From the NCBI GenBank assembly GCA_964517355.1, contig CAZFCK010000100.1:1-16495 (forward strand): a stretch of 16,495 nt of DNA. The letters run 5' to 3'. The notes under the pieces are model-generated. The model made no database searches. It saw only the letters and a program-made list of their open reading frames with translations, and was not told the DNA's origin. Each line of letters begins with the position of its first letter. Positions within the stretch are counted from its first letter, which is position 1. This document shows positions 6,286-14,597 of the stretch, piece after piece. The stretch comes from CAZFCK01 sp964517355. GTDB taxonomy: Bacteria; Desulfobacterota; Desulfovibrionia; Desulfovibrionales; Desulfovibrionaceae. Both the position numbers and the translations under genes were made by a program.

Positions 6286-9200
6286 ATGGATCCAATCCTT
6301 TTTTGCATAAAAAAGCCTGTTCCGGTTTTGGTGGGCGTCATCCTGATCGTCATGTTCGGCCTTATCGGGCTGAACCAGATGCCTTACCAGCTCAGCCCGG
6401 ACGTCACGGAACCCGAGATTTCCGTCACCACCACCTGGACCGGCGCCACGCCATACGAAGTGGAGCGGGAAATCATCGAAGAGCAGGAGGATGTGCTCAA
6501 GGGCATTCCCGGTCTTTTGACCCTGGAAAGCGAATCCTTCACCGGCTTCGGCTCCGTGACCCTGAAATTCGCCATCGGTACGGATGTGGACAACGCCTTG
6601 CTGCGTGTTTCCAACAAGCTCAACGAAGTGCCCACATATCCGCAAAACGTCGACAAGCCCATCATCAGCGCCACCGGCTCTGCCACGTCTCCCATTATCT
6701 GGATGTTTTTGAAGACCCTGCCGGAAAACAAGACTCCCATCCGCTTCTACCGCACCTTTTTCGAGGACGATATCCGGCAGCACATGGAGCGCGTGGTCGG
6801 CGTGGCCGATCTTCTCGTGTTCGGCGGCACTGAGGATGAAATGCACGTGGTGGTGGACGAAGCCCTCCTGGCTTCCCATAAATTGACCATCGACGACGTC
6901 ATCAAAGTGCTCAAAAGCGAAAACGTCAACGTATCCTCCGGCACTATGGATCTGGGGCGCCGGCAATACCGTATCCGCACCGTGGGCGAATTTCAGGACC
7001 CCAAGGAAATTGAAGACGTGGTCATCTCGAGCACGGGCGAACAGCGCGTGCGCATCAGCGACGTGGCCAGCGTGAGCTACGGCCATGAAAAACAGACCGT
7101 GGCCATGCTTTTCAACGGCGCGCCCGGCATTGTCTGCGGCGTCAAGCCTGAGCCCGGAGTCAACGTCCTGGAAGTCACCGACGCCATGGAGCAGGTGGTC
7201 AACGAACTCAATGAAGGCGTTTTGGGCGACAAAGGCCTCTTCATGGAGTGGTCCTACGACCAGCGCCCCTACATCAACGGCGCCATCGATCTGGTGAAGC
7301 AAAACATACTTATCGGCGGCGGGCTGGCGATCATCGTGCTGCTGATTTTTCTGCGCAGTATTTCCTCCACCATCATTGTCGGCGTTTCCATCCCCATTTC
7401 CATCATCGGCACCTTCATTTTCATGAACGCCGCGGGCCGCAACCTGAACGTGGTCTCCCTGGCCGGCATCTCCTTTGCCGTGGGCATGCTCGTGGACAAC
7501 GCCATCGTCGTGCTGGAAAACATCGACCGGCACCGATCCATGGGCAAAACGCCCCTCCGGGCCGCCTACGACGGCACAACCGAAGTGTGGGGCGCGATTA
7601 TCGCATCCTCAGCCACCACCGTGGCCGTGTTTTTACCGGTGGTCTTCATGGAACAAGAGGCGGGGCAGCTTTTCAAGGATATCGCCATAGCCGTCACCTG
7701 CGCCATCATCCTGAGCCTCTTCGTTTCCATCACCGTGATTCCCATGCTGGCCAAACAATTTTTCAGCCTCTCCAAACGCAAGGTCAAAACCGGCCCGCCC
7801 AAAGGCATCGGGCACATGCTCTCCAGCGGCATCATGCTGCTCGTGCGCTTGTCCACGGCCAACTGGTTCACGCGCCTGACGACGATCCTCTCCCTGACGT
7901 TTATGGCGGTGTTCATCTCCTATATTCTGTTCCCCAAAATGGAATACCTGCCCCAGGGCAACCGCAACCTGCTGCTCAACATTCTCGTACCCCCTCCCGG
8001 CCTCTCCTTTGAGGAGAACATGGAGATGGGGCACTACATCTACAACACGCTGGAACCGCGCATCGGCAAACCCGAGTACGGAGGTGTCGCCGGCATCGAC
8101 AATATCTTCTTCGTGGGCGGCGACCGCCTCACGCTTTTCGGCGTGATCAGCACCCAGGAGCAGCGCGCCGGGGAACTCATTCCCCCGCTCACGCAGCTTA
8201 TCAACTCCATCCCCGGCATGTTCGGCGTCAGCCTCCAGGCCGGTATCTTTCAAAACCGGCTCGGCGGAGGGCGCACCATTGACGTCGATCTCTCCGCGCC
8301 GGACATGAACCAGCTGGTCGCGGGCGCCGGCGCCATGTTCATGGCCCTGCGCCAGGCAATACCCGCCGCGCAGGTCCGCCCCGTGCCTTCCATCGAATTG
8401 CTCTTCCCCGAAGTGAAAATGGTGCCGGACCGTGAACGGCTCAAAGCCGCCGGCCTGACAACGGAATCCCTGGGCGTGGCCCTGGATGTGCTCATGGACG
8501 GCCGCAAGGTCAGCGAATTCAAACGCGAGGGCCACAAAAAAATCGATCTGGTCGTCAAAGCTTCCGACGTGAAGATCGAAACCCCGGAAGAACTTTACAA
8601 CGCCCTGCTCGTGTCGCCTCACGGGCGGTTTGTTCCGGTCTCGTCGCTGGCCGATATGGATCGCACCACCGGCATCACGCAAATCCGACACCTCGAACGC
8701 CAGCGCACCATCACCCTGCAAGTCACGCCGCCGGAAAACTACCCCTTGCAAAGCGCCATGGAACTCATCGCCAACGACCTGGTGCCCAAGCTCTCCCAAG
8801 GGCCGCTCAAGGGCGTCGCCTTCCGCATGAGCGGCGCGGCGGACAAGCTCACCCAGACCGCGGAAGCCCTGAAATGGAACTTCCTGCTGGCATTGTGCAT
8901 CACGTATCTGCTTATGGCGGCGCTTTTCGGCAATTTCATCTATCCCTTCGTGATTCTCTTCACCGTTCCTCTGGCAGCCGCCGGCGGATTCCTGGGATTG
9001 GAGCTGGAAAACTTGTTCGTGGCGCCGCAGCCCATGGACATCCTGACCATGCTGGGCTTCGTCATCCTCGTCGGCATCGTGGTCAACAACGCCATTCTCA
9101 TCGTGCACCAGTCCCTGAACAACATCCGCATCCACGGCATGCAGCCCCTGGAAGGCGTTCGGGAATCCGTGCGTACGCGGCTCAGGCCCATTTTCATGAG

Positions 9201-9411
9201 CGCCACGACATCGATCTTCGGCATGCTGCCTCTGGCCACCTTCCCCGGTCCAGGCTCGGAACTCTACCGCGGCCTTGGCAGCGTGGTGCTGGGCGGATTG
9301 GCCCTGTCCACGATCTTCACCGTTTTCGTCATCCCCTCCCTGGTCCTGTTCTTTATCGGTATGGAAAAACCGGGCAGTCTTGCCAAGGATGAAGAGGATG
9401 TCGCTGCATAA
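6286..9411 (+). CDS. RND efflux transporter, inner-membrane permease (HAE-1/AcrB-like)
   Basis: This 1041-residue, full-length RND pump should export hydrophobic or amphiphilic compounds using the proton gradient, together with the preceding adaptor. Twelve membrane segments are visible in the usual 1 + 5 and 1 + 5 layout: TM1 about 12-30, TM2-TM6 about 338-500, TM7 near 540, and TM8-TM12 from about 865 to the end, with two large periplasmic loops. The TM4 motif is GMLVDNAIVVLENI, with D404 and N405 where AcrB has two aspartates. TM10 has VGIVVNNAILIVHQ where AcrB carries a lysine. These variants are common in non-enteric RND pumps. The start lacks a clear ribosome binding site, so translation is probably coupled to the adaptor gene 9 bases upstream. 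The substrate cannot be told from sequence. Confidence 0.95.
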   Translation: MDPILFCIKKPVPVLVGVILIVMFGLIGLNQMPYQLSPDVTEPEISVTTTWTGATPYEVEREIIEEQEDVLKGIPGLLTLESESFTGFGSVTLKFAIGTDVDNALLRVSNKLNEVPTYPQNVDKPIISATGSATSPIIWMFLKTLPENKTPIRFYRTFFEDDIRQHMERVVGVADLLVFGGTEDEMHVVVDEALLASHKLTIDDVIKVLKSENVNVSSGTMDLGRRQYRIRTVGEFQDPKEIEDVVISSTGEQRVRISDVASVSYGHEKQTVAMLFNGAPGIVCGVKPEPGVNVLEVTDAMEQVVNELNEGVLGDKGLFMEWSYDQRPYINGAIDLVKQNILIGGGLAIIVLLIFLRSISSTIIVGVSIPISIIGTFIFMNAAGRNLNVVSLAGISFAVGMLVDNAIVVLENIDRHRSMGKTPLRAAYDGTTEVWGAIIASSATTVAVFLPVVFMEQEAGQLFKDIAIAVTCAIILSLFVSITVIPMLAKQFFSLSKRKVKTGPPKGIGHMLSSGIMLLVRLSTANWFTRLTTILSLTFMAVFISYILFPKMEYLPQGNRNLLLNILVPPPGLSFEENMEMGHYIYNTLEPRIGKPEYGGVAGIDNIFFVGGDRLTLFGVISTQEQRAGELIPPLTQLINSIPGMFGVSLQAGIFQNRLGGGRTIDVDLSAPDMNQLVAGAGAMFMALRQAIPAAQVRPVPSIELLFPEVKMVPDRERLKAAGLTTESLGVALDVLMDGRKVSEFKREGHKKIDLVVKASDVKIETPEELYNALLVSPHGRFVPVSSLADMDRTTGITQIRHLERQRTITLQVTPPENYPLQSAMELIANDLVPKLSQGPLKGVAFRMSGAADKLTQTAEALKWNFLLALCITYLLMAALFGNFIYPFVILFTVPLAAAGGFLGLELENLFVAPQPMDILTMLGFVILVGIVVNNAILIVHQSLNNIRIHGMQPLEGVRESVRTRLRPIFMSATTSIFGMLPLATFPGPGSELYRGLGSVVLGGLALSTIFTVFVIPSLVLFFIGMEKPGSLAKDEEDVAA

Positions 9412-10315
9412 CCGCATGTTGCACGCGCTTGCCCAGCTTGAGCATGTCGTGCTCGGCAAGCGCGAACAGCTGCGTCTGGCGTTGACCTGCCTTTTTGCCG
9501 GGGGGCATCTTCTGATCCAGGACCTCCCCGGCATCGGCAAAACCACCATGGCGCAAGGCCTGGCGCACTGCCTGGGGCTGGACTTCCGGCGCGTGCAGTT
9601 CACCAGCGACCTCTTGCCGGGCGACATCCTCGGTGTTTCCGTGTTCCAGCGGGAGCACAACACCTTTGTTTTCCATCCCGGCCCCATTTTCACGCAAGTC
9701 TTTCTGGCGGACGAGATAAACCGCACCACTCCGCGTACGCAAAGCGCGCTGCTCGAAGCCATGGAAGAGCAGCAGGTCACCATCGAGGGGCAAACGCGCC
9801 CCCTGGACCGTCCGTTCTTCGTCATCGCCACCCAGAATCCCGTGGAGCATTCGGGCACCTATCCCCTGCCGGATTCCCAGCTCGACCGCTTTCTCATGCG
9901 TATTGAACTGGGCTACCCGGAACGCGCCGCTGAACAGGCGCTCCTGGCCTACGGCGACACCAAGGCCGTGATTCCCACCCTGGACCCCGTGCTGGACGCC
10001 GCGCAGGTGCTCGACATCCAGGAAGCCGTCGCCGCAGTGCACGCATCCCCCCCTCTTGTGGAATACATCCTGAATCTGCTGCAACACACCCGGGAATCCG
10101 GCGCGTTTGTGCAGGGGCTCTCGCCCCGCGCCGGTCTTGGCCTGCTGCGCGCGGCCCGGGCCCAGGCTTTTTTCCTTGGGCGCGACCACGTGCTCCCGGA
10201 AGACGTGCAAACCGTCCTTCCCTATGTGGCCTGCCACCGCCTGCGCCGCAGCTCGGATTTGCGGGAGCCGGGACACGAGGAGCTCCAAGCGCGAATGCGC
10301 GAAGTCGGTGTCTGA
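9398..10315 (+). CDS. MoxR-family AAA+ ATPase
   Basis: This 305-residue cytoplasmic ATPase has Walker A LPGIGKTT (43-50, K48), Walker B FLADEINR (102-109), a sensor-1 region IATQNPVEHSGTYPLPDSQ (143-161) and an LSPRAG element near 241-246 typical of MoxR. MoxR ATPases act as chaperone-like factors and usually sit next to DUF58 and transglutaminase or von Willebrand proteins, as here. The ATG at 9398 has AAGGA 8 bases upstream and overlaps the last 14 bases of the pump gene, so translation is likely coupled to it. An in-frame ATG at 9389 overlaps that ribosome site and is less likely; one at 9416 is possible. A gap of 100 bases separates it from the DUF58 gene. Confidence 0.93.
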   Translation: MSLHNRMLHALAQLEHVVLGKREQLRLALTCLFAGGHLLIQDLPGIGKTTMAQGLAHCLGLDFRRVQFTSDLLPGDILGVSVFQREHNTFVFHPGPIFTQVFLADEINRTTPRTQSALLEAMEEQQVTIEGQTRPLDRPFFVIATQNPVEHSGTYPLPDSQLDRFLMRIELGYPERAAEQALLAYGDTKAVIPTLDPVLDAAQVLDIQEAVAAVHASPPLVEYILNLLQHTRESGAFVQGLSPRAGLGLLRAARAQAFFLGRDHVLPEDVQTVLPYVACHRLRRSSDLREPGHEELQARMREVGV

Positions 10316-10415
10316 TTGGAATGAGCCTCCGGCCCTTCAGGCAGTGGAACATGCCCGCATTATGAAATAGGCTTCATCAAACTTTTTTTCTTTTTTCTGT
10401 GTTATCTTCTCCGGT

Positions 10416-11333
10416 ATGGGGATTCAGTCCTTTTCCCGCGCAATGCCGGGGCGCGTCTATCTGTGGCCCACGAAATACGGTTGGACGTTTCTGTTCGTCC
10501 TGCTGGGCATGGTTGTGGGCAGCGCCAATTACGGCAACAATCTCGGCTTCCTCGTGGCCTTCGTCTTCACGGGCATGGCCCTGGCCTCCGCGCTCGCCTC
10601 GCGGGGGCTGATCCGCGGGACCACGGTGGACGGAGGGCATGCCGCTCCCGTGTTTGCGGGCGAGGCGGCCTGCTTTGCCTTTTCCGTACGCGCCACCGCG
10701 CCCAACGCCGTCATGACCATCGCATTCCACGAGGAGCAAACCGTTACAATCTCCCTGCCGATCCCCCCGGACGCAGCCAGGGCGCGGCTCTGTGCACCGG
10801 CGGCGCGGCGCGGCCTTTTGCGCCCCGGTCCGGTGCGCATCAGCACCTCTTTCCCTCTGGGGCTCTTCACTGCCTGGTGCTGGCGCGAATTCCAGGGCGC
10901 ATGCCTGGTCTACCCCGCGCCGTATGCTGGAGCGCTCCCTCTGCGGCATTTCCCTGGAGGGCGTGGATACGGCGCATCTGGCGGCCCCGGCACGGAAGAA
11001 TTCAAGGGACTCCGGGAATACGCCCCCGGCGATGCATTGCAGCGCATCGCCTGGAAGGCCTCCATGCGGGGGCAAGGACTGTTCACAAAGGAATTCGAAG
11101 GGCTGCAAGGAGGGGGCTATATCCTGGATTACGCCGCGTTCCACGCTTTCGGGACCGAAGAACGCCTTTCCCGTCTCTGCCGCATGGCGTTGCAGGCCCA
11201 TGCGGAGGGCGCGCCGTTCGGCCTGCGCCTGCCGGGCCGCGAAATTCCTCCGGCAACAGGACAGGGCCACTTGCACGCCTGTCTCAAGGCCTTGGCGCTG
11301 TTCGCGCCTCTTGCGGAGAAAGACCGTGGCTGA
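10416..11333 (+). CDS. DUF58 domain protein, membrane anchored
   Basis: The protein has 305 residues, with two hydrophobic segments near the N-terminus (about 22-37 and 43-62) and then a cytoplasmic part. The DUF58 signature is clear around 190-225: EFKGLREYAPGDALQRIAWK followed by a KEFEG element. DUF58 proteins resemble von Willebrand A folds and accompany MoxR ATPases; their exact activity is not established. The ATG at 10416 has no strong ribosome binding site; an ATG at 10443 is an alternative. The upstream 100 bases contain two T-runs (10383-10396), which could reflect a partial terminator or separate promoter region. The stop overlaps the next gene's start by 8 bases, indicating coupled translation. 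Confidence 0.88.
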   Translation: MGIQSFSRAMPGRVYLWPTKYGWTFLFVLLGMVVGSANYGNNLGFLVAFVFTGMALASALASRGLIRGTTVDGGHAAPVFAGEAACFAFSVRATAPNAVMTIAFHEEQTVTISLPIPPDAARARLCAPAARRGLLRPGPVRISTSFPLGLFTAWCWREFQGACLVYPAPYAGALPLRHFPGGRGYGASGGPGTEEFKGLREYAPGDALQRIAWKASMRGQGLFTKEFEGLQGGGYILDYAAFHAFGTEERLSRLCRMALQAHAEGAPFGLRLPGREIPPATGQGHLHACLKALALFAPLAEKDRG

Positions 11334-13287
11334 CGCGCTCCGCTCACCGCATCTTGTCCCGGTCCTGGCGGCAGTGGCCGTCACGTTTATCCCGCATATG
11401 GCCTATCTTCCCGTGTGGATCACCTGCGCCTGCCTCTGTTGCTGGGGGTATCTGCTTGTGGGGCGCGCGCGGGGGTGGAAGCCGCCGGGCAAGAAACTGC
11501 GCAACGTCCTCGCCGTGCTCGGCACCATACTGCTGCTCGCAAGCGAAGGGGGACGTCTCGGCCTGCACACGGGCGTGGCCGTGCTGGCGGTGTTGCTTGC
11601 TCTCAAGCCCATGGAAATGGCCACGCGCCGCGACGCCATGGCCACCCTTCTGCTTACGAGCTTCCTGATCGTGTTCAACCTTTTTTTCGCGCAGAGTCTT
11701 CCGACCGCTTTCATGGCTTTTTGCGGCGTGCTCGCGGTGGGCGCCGCTCTCATCCATACCACGGCGCCCCATACGCGGTTTTCCCAAGCAGTGAGGCAAA
11801 GCGCCGCACTCCTGGCGCAGGGCTTGCCTCTGGCCTTGGCGCTCTTCATCGTCTTTCCGCGATTGCCCGGGGGGTTGTTCGGCTACCACGCGCCGGTGGC
11901 GCAAACCGGCTTCGACGACACACTCGAACCCGGCGCCGTGGCCACTCTTGCGCTCAACAGGGATGTGGCTTTTCGCGCCTCATTTACGGATGCGCTCCCT
12001 CCGCCGGACGCCCGGTATTGGCGCGGCTTGGCGCTTTGGGGGTTCGACGGCCGCCGGTGGCTCGCGTTGCAGGACGTGCCCCCCGCCCGCCACGCACTTG
12101 TCGGACGTTCGCCCGTAAGCTACACGGTCATGCTCGAACCCCACGGCAAGCGTTGGCTTTTCGCTCTGGACATGCCCCTTTCCGGAACAGGAGGGGCGCG
12201 AATGCAGGTGGACAACACCCTGCTTTCGCGCTTCGAAATCACCACCACGCGCAGTTACGCCCTGCGCTCTTTCCTGCATTACGACACAGGGCCCTTGACG
12301 CGCTGGGAAGCCATCGCCGGACTCCTGCTGCCCACCGGGGGCAATCCCCGCGCGCGCGCCCTGGCAAAGCAGTGGCGCGAAACCTCGGCGGACAATGCTG
12401 AAATCGTAAGGCGCTGCATGCTCTTTTTCAGCGAACATCAATTCACCTATACGCTTACCCCGCCTCTTCTGGGGGAAAACGCAGTGGATGATTTCCTTTT
12501 TGAGACACGCCAAGGCTTTTGCGAGCATTACGCCTCGGCCATGACGTTTTTGCTCCGCGCCGCAGGTGTTCCGGCACGCCTTGTGGCCGGGTATCTCGGA
12601 GGGGAGGAGAATCCCTTGGGCGACTATCTCATCGTGCGGCAATCCGACGCCCACGCCTGGGTGGAGGCCTGGTTGCCCCGCAAAGGCTGGATACGCCTGG
12701 ACCCAACCGCGGCTGCCGTGCCCGAACGTCTGCATCAGGGGCTCCTGGCCGCCCTGGCCCGCCAGGGAATCTCCGACGTTCTGGGAGGTATGAGCGCCCC
12801 CCCCTCCTGGCTGCGCCACCTGAACCTGGGGTGGGATGCCATAAACTACTACTGGGGGCGCGTCGTGCTCGACTACGGCTGGCGCAACCAGTTGCGGCTG
12901 CTCCGGTTGCTCGGCGTCGCGCGTGAGCGCTGGATAACGGTGCTGGCGGGCCTTTTCCTCGGTACGATACTGACGGGGACCGGCGTCGCTTTACTGCTGC
13001 TGTTGCGACGGCGAATGCGCCGCCCATTGCCCCGCGATCCGGTTGAACGCTTGTGGTCCACACTCTGCCGCGGCCTGGCGCGCAAAGGCATACCGCGCCC
13101 CCCGTGGCAAGGCCCCATGGACTATGCCGCCCACGTGGCCCGCCTGCGTCCTGATCTTGGAGAAAGTATTGCGGAAGCGGCCGCTCTTTATGCGCAGTTG
13201 CGCTATGCCCCCCATGGGGCGGGAGCGGACGCGGCGGCCTTGAAACAGGCGGTGCGCCGGGTCGTGAAGAATGCCCGGCGTGGATAG
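11326..13287 (+). CDS. TgpA-like membrane transglutaminase (DUF3488 + transglutaminase core)
   Basis: This 653-residue inner-membrane protein has an N-terminal bundle of about six hydrophobic segments (residues about 8-180), a periplasmic transglutaminase-like domain, one TM at about 538-561 and a cytoplasmic DUF4129-like tail. The catalytic triad is visible: C399 in QGFCEHYASA, H443 in SDAHAWVEAW and D459 in RLDPTAA. Related proteins include TgpA of Pseudomonas aeruginosa, a periplasmic transglutaminase needed for normal growth; the substrate here is unknown. Translation most likely starts at the GTG at 11326, which follows GGAG by 7 bases and overlaps the DUF58 stop; the frame is open further upstream but inside the DUF58 gene. 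It closes the MoxR-DUF58-TgpA cluster and probably the transcript. Confidence 0.92.
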   Translation: MADALRSPHLVPVLAAVAVTFIPHMAYLPVWITCACLCCWGYLLVGRARGWKPPGKKLRNVLAVLGTILLLASEGGRLGLHTGVAVLAVLLALKPMEMATRRDAMATLLLTSFLIVFNLFFAQSLPTAFMAFCGVLAVGAALIHTTAPHTRFSQAVRQSAALLAQGLPLALALFIVFPRLPGGLFGYHAPVAQTGFDDTLEPGAVATLALNRDVAFRASFTDALPPPDARYWRGLALWGFDGRRWLALQDVPPARHALVGRSPVSYTVMLEPHGKRWLFALDMPLSGTGGARMQVDNTLLSRFEITTTRSYALRSFLHYDTGPLTRWEAIAGLLLPTGGNPRARALAKQWRETSADNAEIVRRCMLFFSEHQFTYTLTPPLLGENAVDDFLFETRQGFCEHYASAMTFLLRAAGVPARLVAGYLGGEENPLGDYLIVRQSDAHAWVEAWLPRKGWIRLDPTAAAVPERLHQGLLAALARQGISDVLGGMSAPPSWLRHLNLGWDAINYYWGRVVLDYGWRNQLRLLRLLGVARERWITVLAGLFLGTILTGTGVALLLLLRRRMRRPLPRDPVERLWSTLCRGLARKGIPRPPWQGPMDYAAHVARLRPDLGESIAEAAALYAQLRYAPHGAGADAAALKQAVRRVVKNARRG

Positions 13288-13379
13288 GACATCTTTTCCT
13301 TACTACGACTTTCGGACCAGCGCATTTTCGTATTGAAACAAGAAGAATAACGTCGCGGGCTTTCGCGCCAGCACGACGA

Positions 13380-13395
13380 CCAGGGGAGGCCCTGG
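13380..13395. terminator. Perfect stem-loop beyond the transglutaminase gene
   Basis: CCAGGG (13380-13385) and CCCTGG (13390-13395) make a 6-bp stem with a GAGG loop. A run of six Ts lies about 17 bases further on the plus strand, too far for a textbook intrinsic terminator. It sits between convergent genes, so termination is plausible but not shown. Confidence 0.35.
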
Positions 13396-13399
13396 ACTC

Positions 13400-13492
13400 C
13401 TAAAAGTAATATTTTTTCAACAAATGCAACATGTCATAGTACACGTTTCTCCAGAAAATCGAGTCATACCAGAGGGCAAGTTTGGGAGATCC
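13400..13492 (-). pseudogene. Possible remnant of a gene 3' end
   Basis: On the minus strand a 30-codon open stretch ends in TAG at 13400-13402 and is cut off upstream by an in-frame TAA at 13493-13495. It has no start codon with a ribosome site. The translation, containing LALWYDSIFWRNVYYDML and ending KKYYF, is rich in aromatic and hydrophobic residues and looks more protein-like than the other frames. It lies just past the 3' end of the radical SAM gene on the same strand. AT-rich DNA can give such runs by chance, so this is tentative. Confidence 0.2.
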
Positions 13493-13541
13493 TTAACCCG
13501 TGGGAGGCATTCCTGTTTCCAGGTTGATATGCTCCAGCGCG

Positions 13542-14420
13542 TTATAATCTGCGGTATTCCTCTGACTTGAGCGCCACGCGCCCGGCAAGGGCGCGTTCCA
13601 GCACGGCGAGGGCCGACGCCTTGTCTCTGGGAAGGCGCAGAGCCATGGGCAGGTAATTGGAAGCGTGATTGCAGAAAAACTGCCCTTTCGTCACGTTGAG
13701 CCCCTGCAACAATTCACGCAGTTCCAACAACATGCCTCTGGCGGTGGGCAAATGAAACCCGCCTTCCCGGGCGCGCAATTCCAAAGGCGTGCCCGGCACG
13801 AGCATCAACGTGAGGGCCGCGGCGTACTCCGGCTGCATCGCGTTGAGCGCCTCCGCCGTGGCGCGCGCATGCTCCAGGGAACGTTGCCGCCCCGCCACGC
13901 CAAGCAACACCGTCACGTTGCGCCTGAATCCGGCTTCCTTGGCTCGCAAGGCCTGTTCGATCATGGACGCGGCGGTCTCGCCTTTGCAAACGGCATGCAG
14001 GGTCGCGTCGTCGCCCGACTCCAGCCCAATATAGACGGTGCGCAGCCCCAGGGACCGCAACTCGCGCAACTCGCTCATGGATTTAAAGCGCAGACTTTTG
14101 GCGTTGGCATACGTAGCCACCCGCGTGACCCACGGCAGATGGGCGTGAATGTCTTCAAGAACGCGCACAAGGCGGGATTGGGGCATGATCAGCGCATCGC
14201 CGTCGCATAAAAAGACATGGCGCTGCAAGGAACAATGCCGGCGCGCATGCTCCAGCGCCGCCAAAACCTCCTTATGGGGCTTGACCTGAAAACGCTTTTG
14301 CTTGTAAGCCCCGCAAAAGGAGCACTTGTTGTGGGAACAGCCCAGCGTGACCTGAAGCAATATGCTGCCGGCCTCATTGGGGGGGCGTATTATCAATCCG
14401 TTATGGTGCTTGTCGTGCAT
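13542..14420 (-). CDS. Radical SAM superfamily protein
   Basis: With the ATG start chosen the protein has 292 residues. It binds a 4Fe-4S cluster and S-adenosylmethionine: the cluster motif is LGCSHNKCSFCGAYK, with C28, C33 and C36 in a CX4CX2C spacing, not the commonest CX3CX2C. I recall this spacing from a widespread family of uncharacterised radical SAM proteins with the same GCSHNKC motif. A later VYIGLESGDD element fits the SAM-binding barrel. The frame is open upstream to a TTG at 14495, but TTGACA there reads better as a -35 box. The ATG at 14420 has a GAGGGG 15 bases upstream, which is too far; a TTG two codons earlier would be better spaced, so the start is uncertain. Neighbouring genes do not suggest a pathway. 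Confidence 0.85.
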   Translation of the reverse strand: MHDKHHNGLIIRPPNEAGSILLQVTLGCSHNKCSFCGAYKQKRFQVKPHKEVLAALEHARRHCSLQRHVFLCDGDALIMPQSRLVRVLEDIHAHLPWVTRVATYANAKSLRFKSMSELRELRSLGLRTVYIGLESGDDATLHAVCKGETAASMIEQALRAKEAGFRRNVTVLLGVAGRQRSLEHARATAEALNAMQPEYAAALTLMLVPGTPLELRAREGGFHLPTARGMLLELRELLQGLNVTKGQFFCNHASNYLPMALRLPRDKASALAVLERALAGRVALKSEEYRRL

Positions 14421-14466
14421 ACTCAAAAAGAATAACCCCTCACGAAAAAAAGGCAAGTTCACCCTC

Positions 14467-14495
14467 TTAACACACTTCCGCCATGCCGATGTCAA
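14467..14495 (-). promoter_or_regulatory. Candidate sigma-70 promoter for the radical SAM gene
   Basis: On the minus strand a perfect TTGACA (14495-14490) is followed after 17 bases by TGTTAA (14472-14467), a weak -10 match of 3 in 6. This would give a leader of about 40 bases before the ATG at 14420 and argues against a more upstream start codon. Confidence 0.35.
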
Positions 14496-14550
14496 TTTCT
14501 TTGCTTGATGTTAAAATAATAATTAACCATAGTTGACGCATCCGGACGTT

Positions 14551-14596
14551 TTGAATTCGACTATTCCAACAATGTATATGCATATGGTATTAATAC
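14551..14596 (+). promoter_or_regulatory. Candidate promoter and two perfect palindromes before the unknown gene
   Basis: TTGAAT (14551-14556) and TATATG (14575-14580), 18 bases apart, could be -35 and -10 boxes. Overlapping and following them are two perfect 10-base palindromes, ATATGCATAT (14576-14585) and GTATTAATAC (14587-14596), separated by one base and ending one base before the start codon. They occupy the position of the ribosome site and could be operators. Confidence 0.3.
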
Positions 14597-14597
14597 G

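Noticed and set aside
5062..7533. Minus-strand open frames of 387 and 431 codons opposite the efflux adaptor and the first part of the pump
   Set aside because: They are antisense shadows of the RND genes, without ribosome sites and with biased composition.
6286..9411. Loss of proton-relay residues in the RND pump (DN in TM4, no lysine in TM10)
   Set aside because: The same substitutions are usual in many RND subfamilies outside the AcrB type, so they do not indicate an inactive pump.
7633..9858. 741-codon minus-strand open frame across the RND pump and MoxR genes
   Set aside because: It is a mirror of the high-GC coding strand. The translation is rich in His, Gly, Asp and Glu, as expected of an antisense frame, and the plus strand encodes well-supported proteins.
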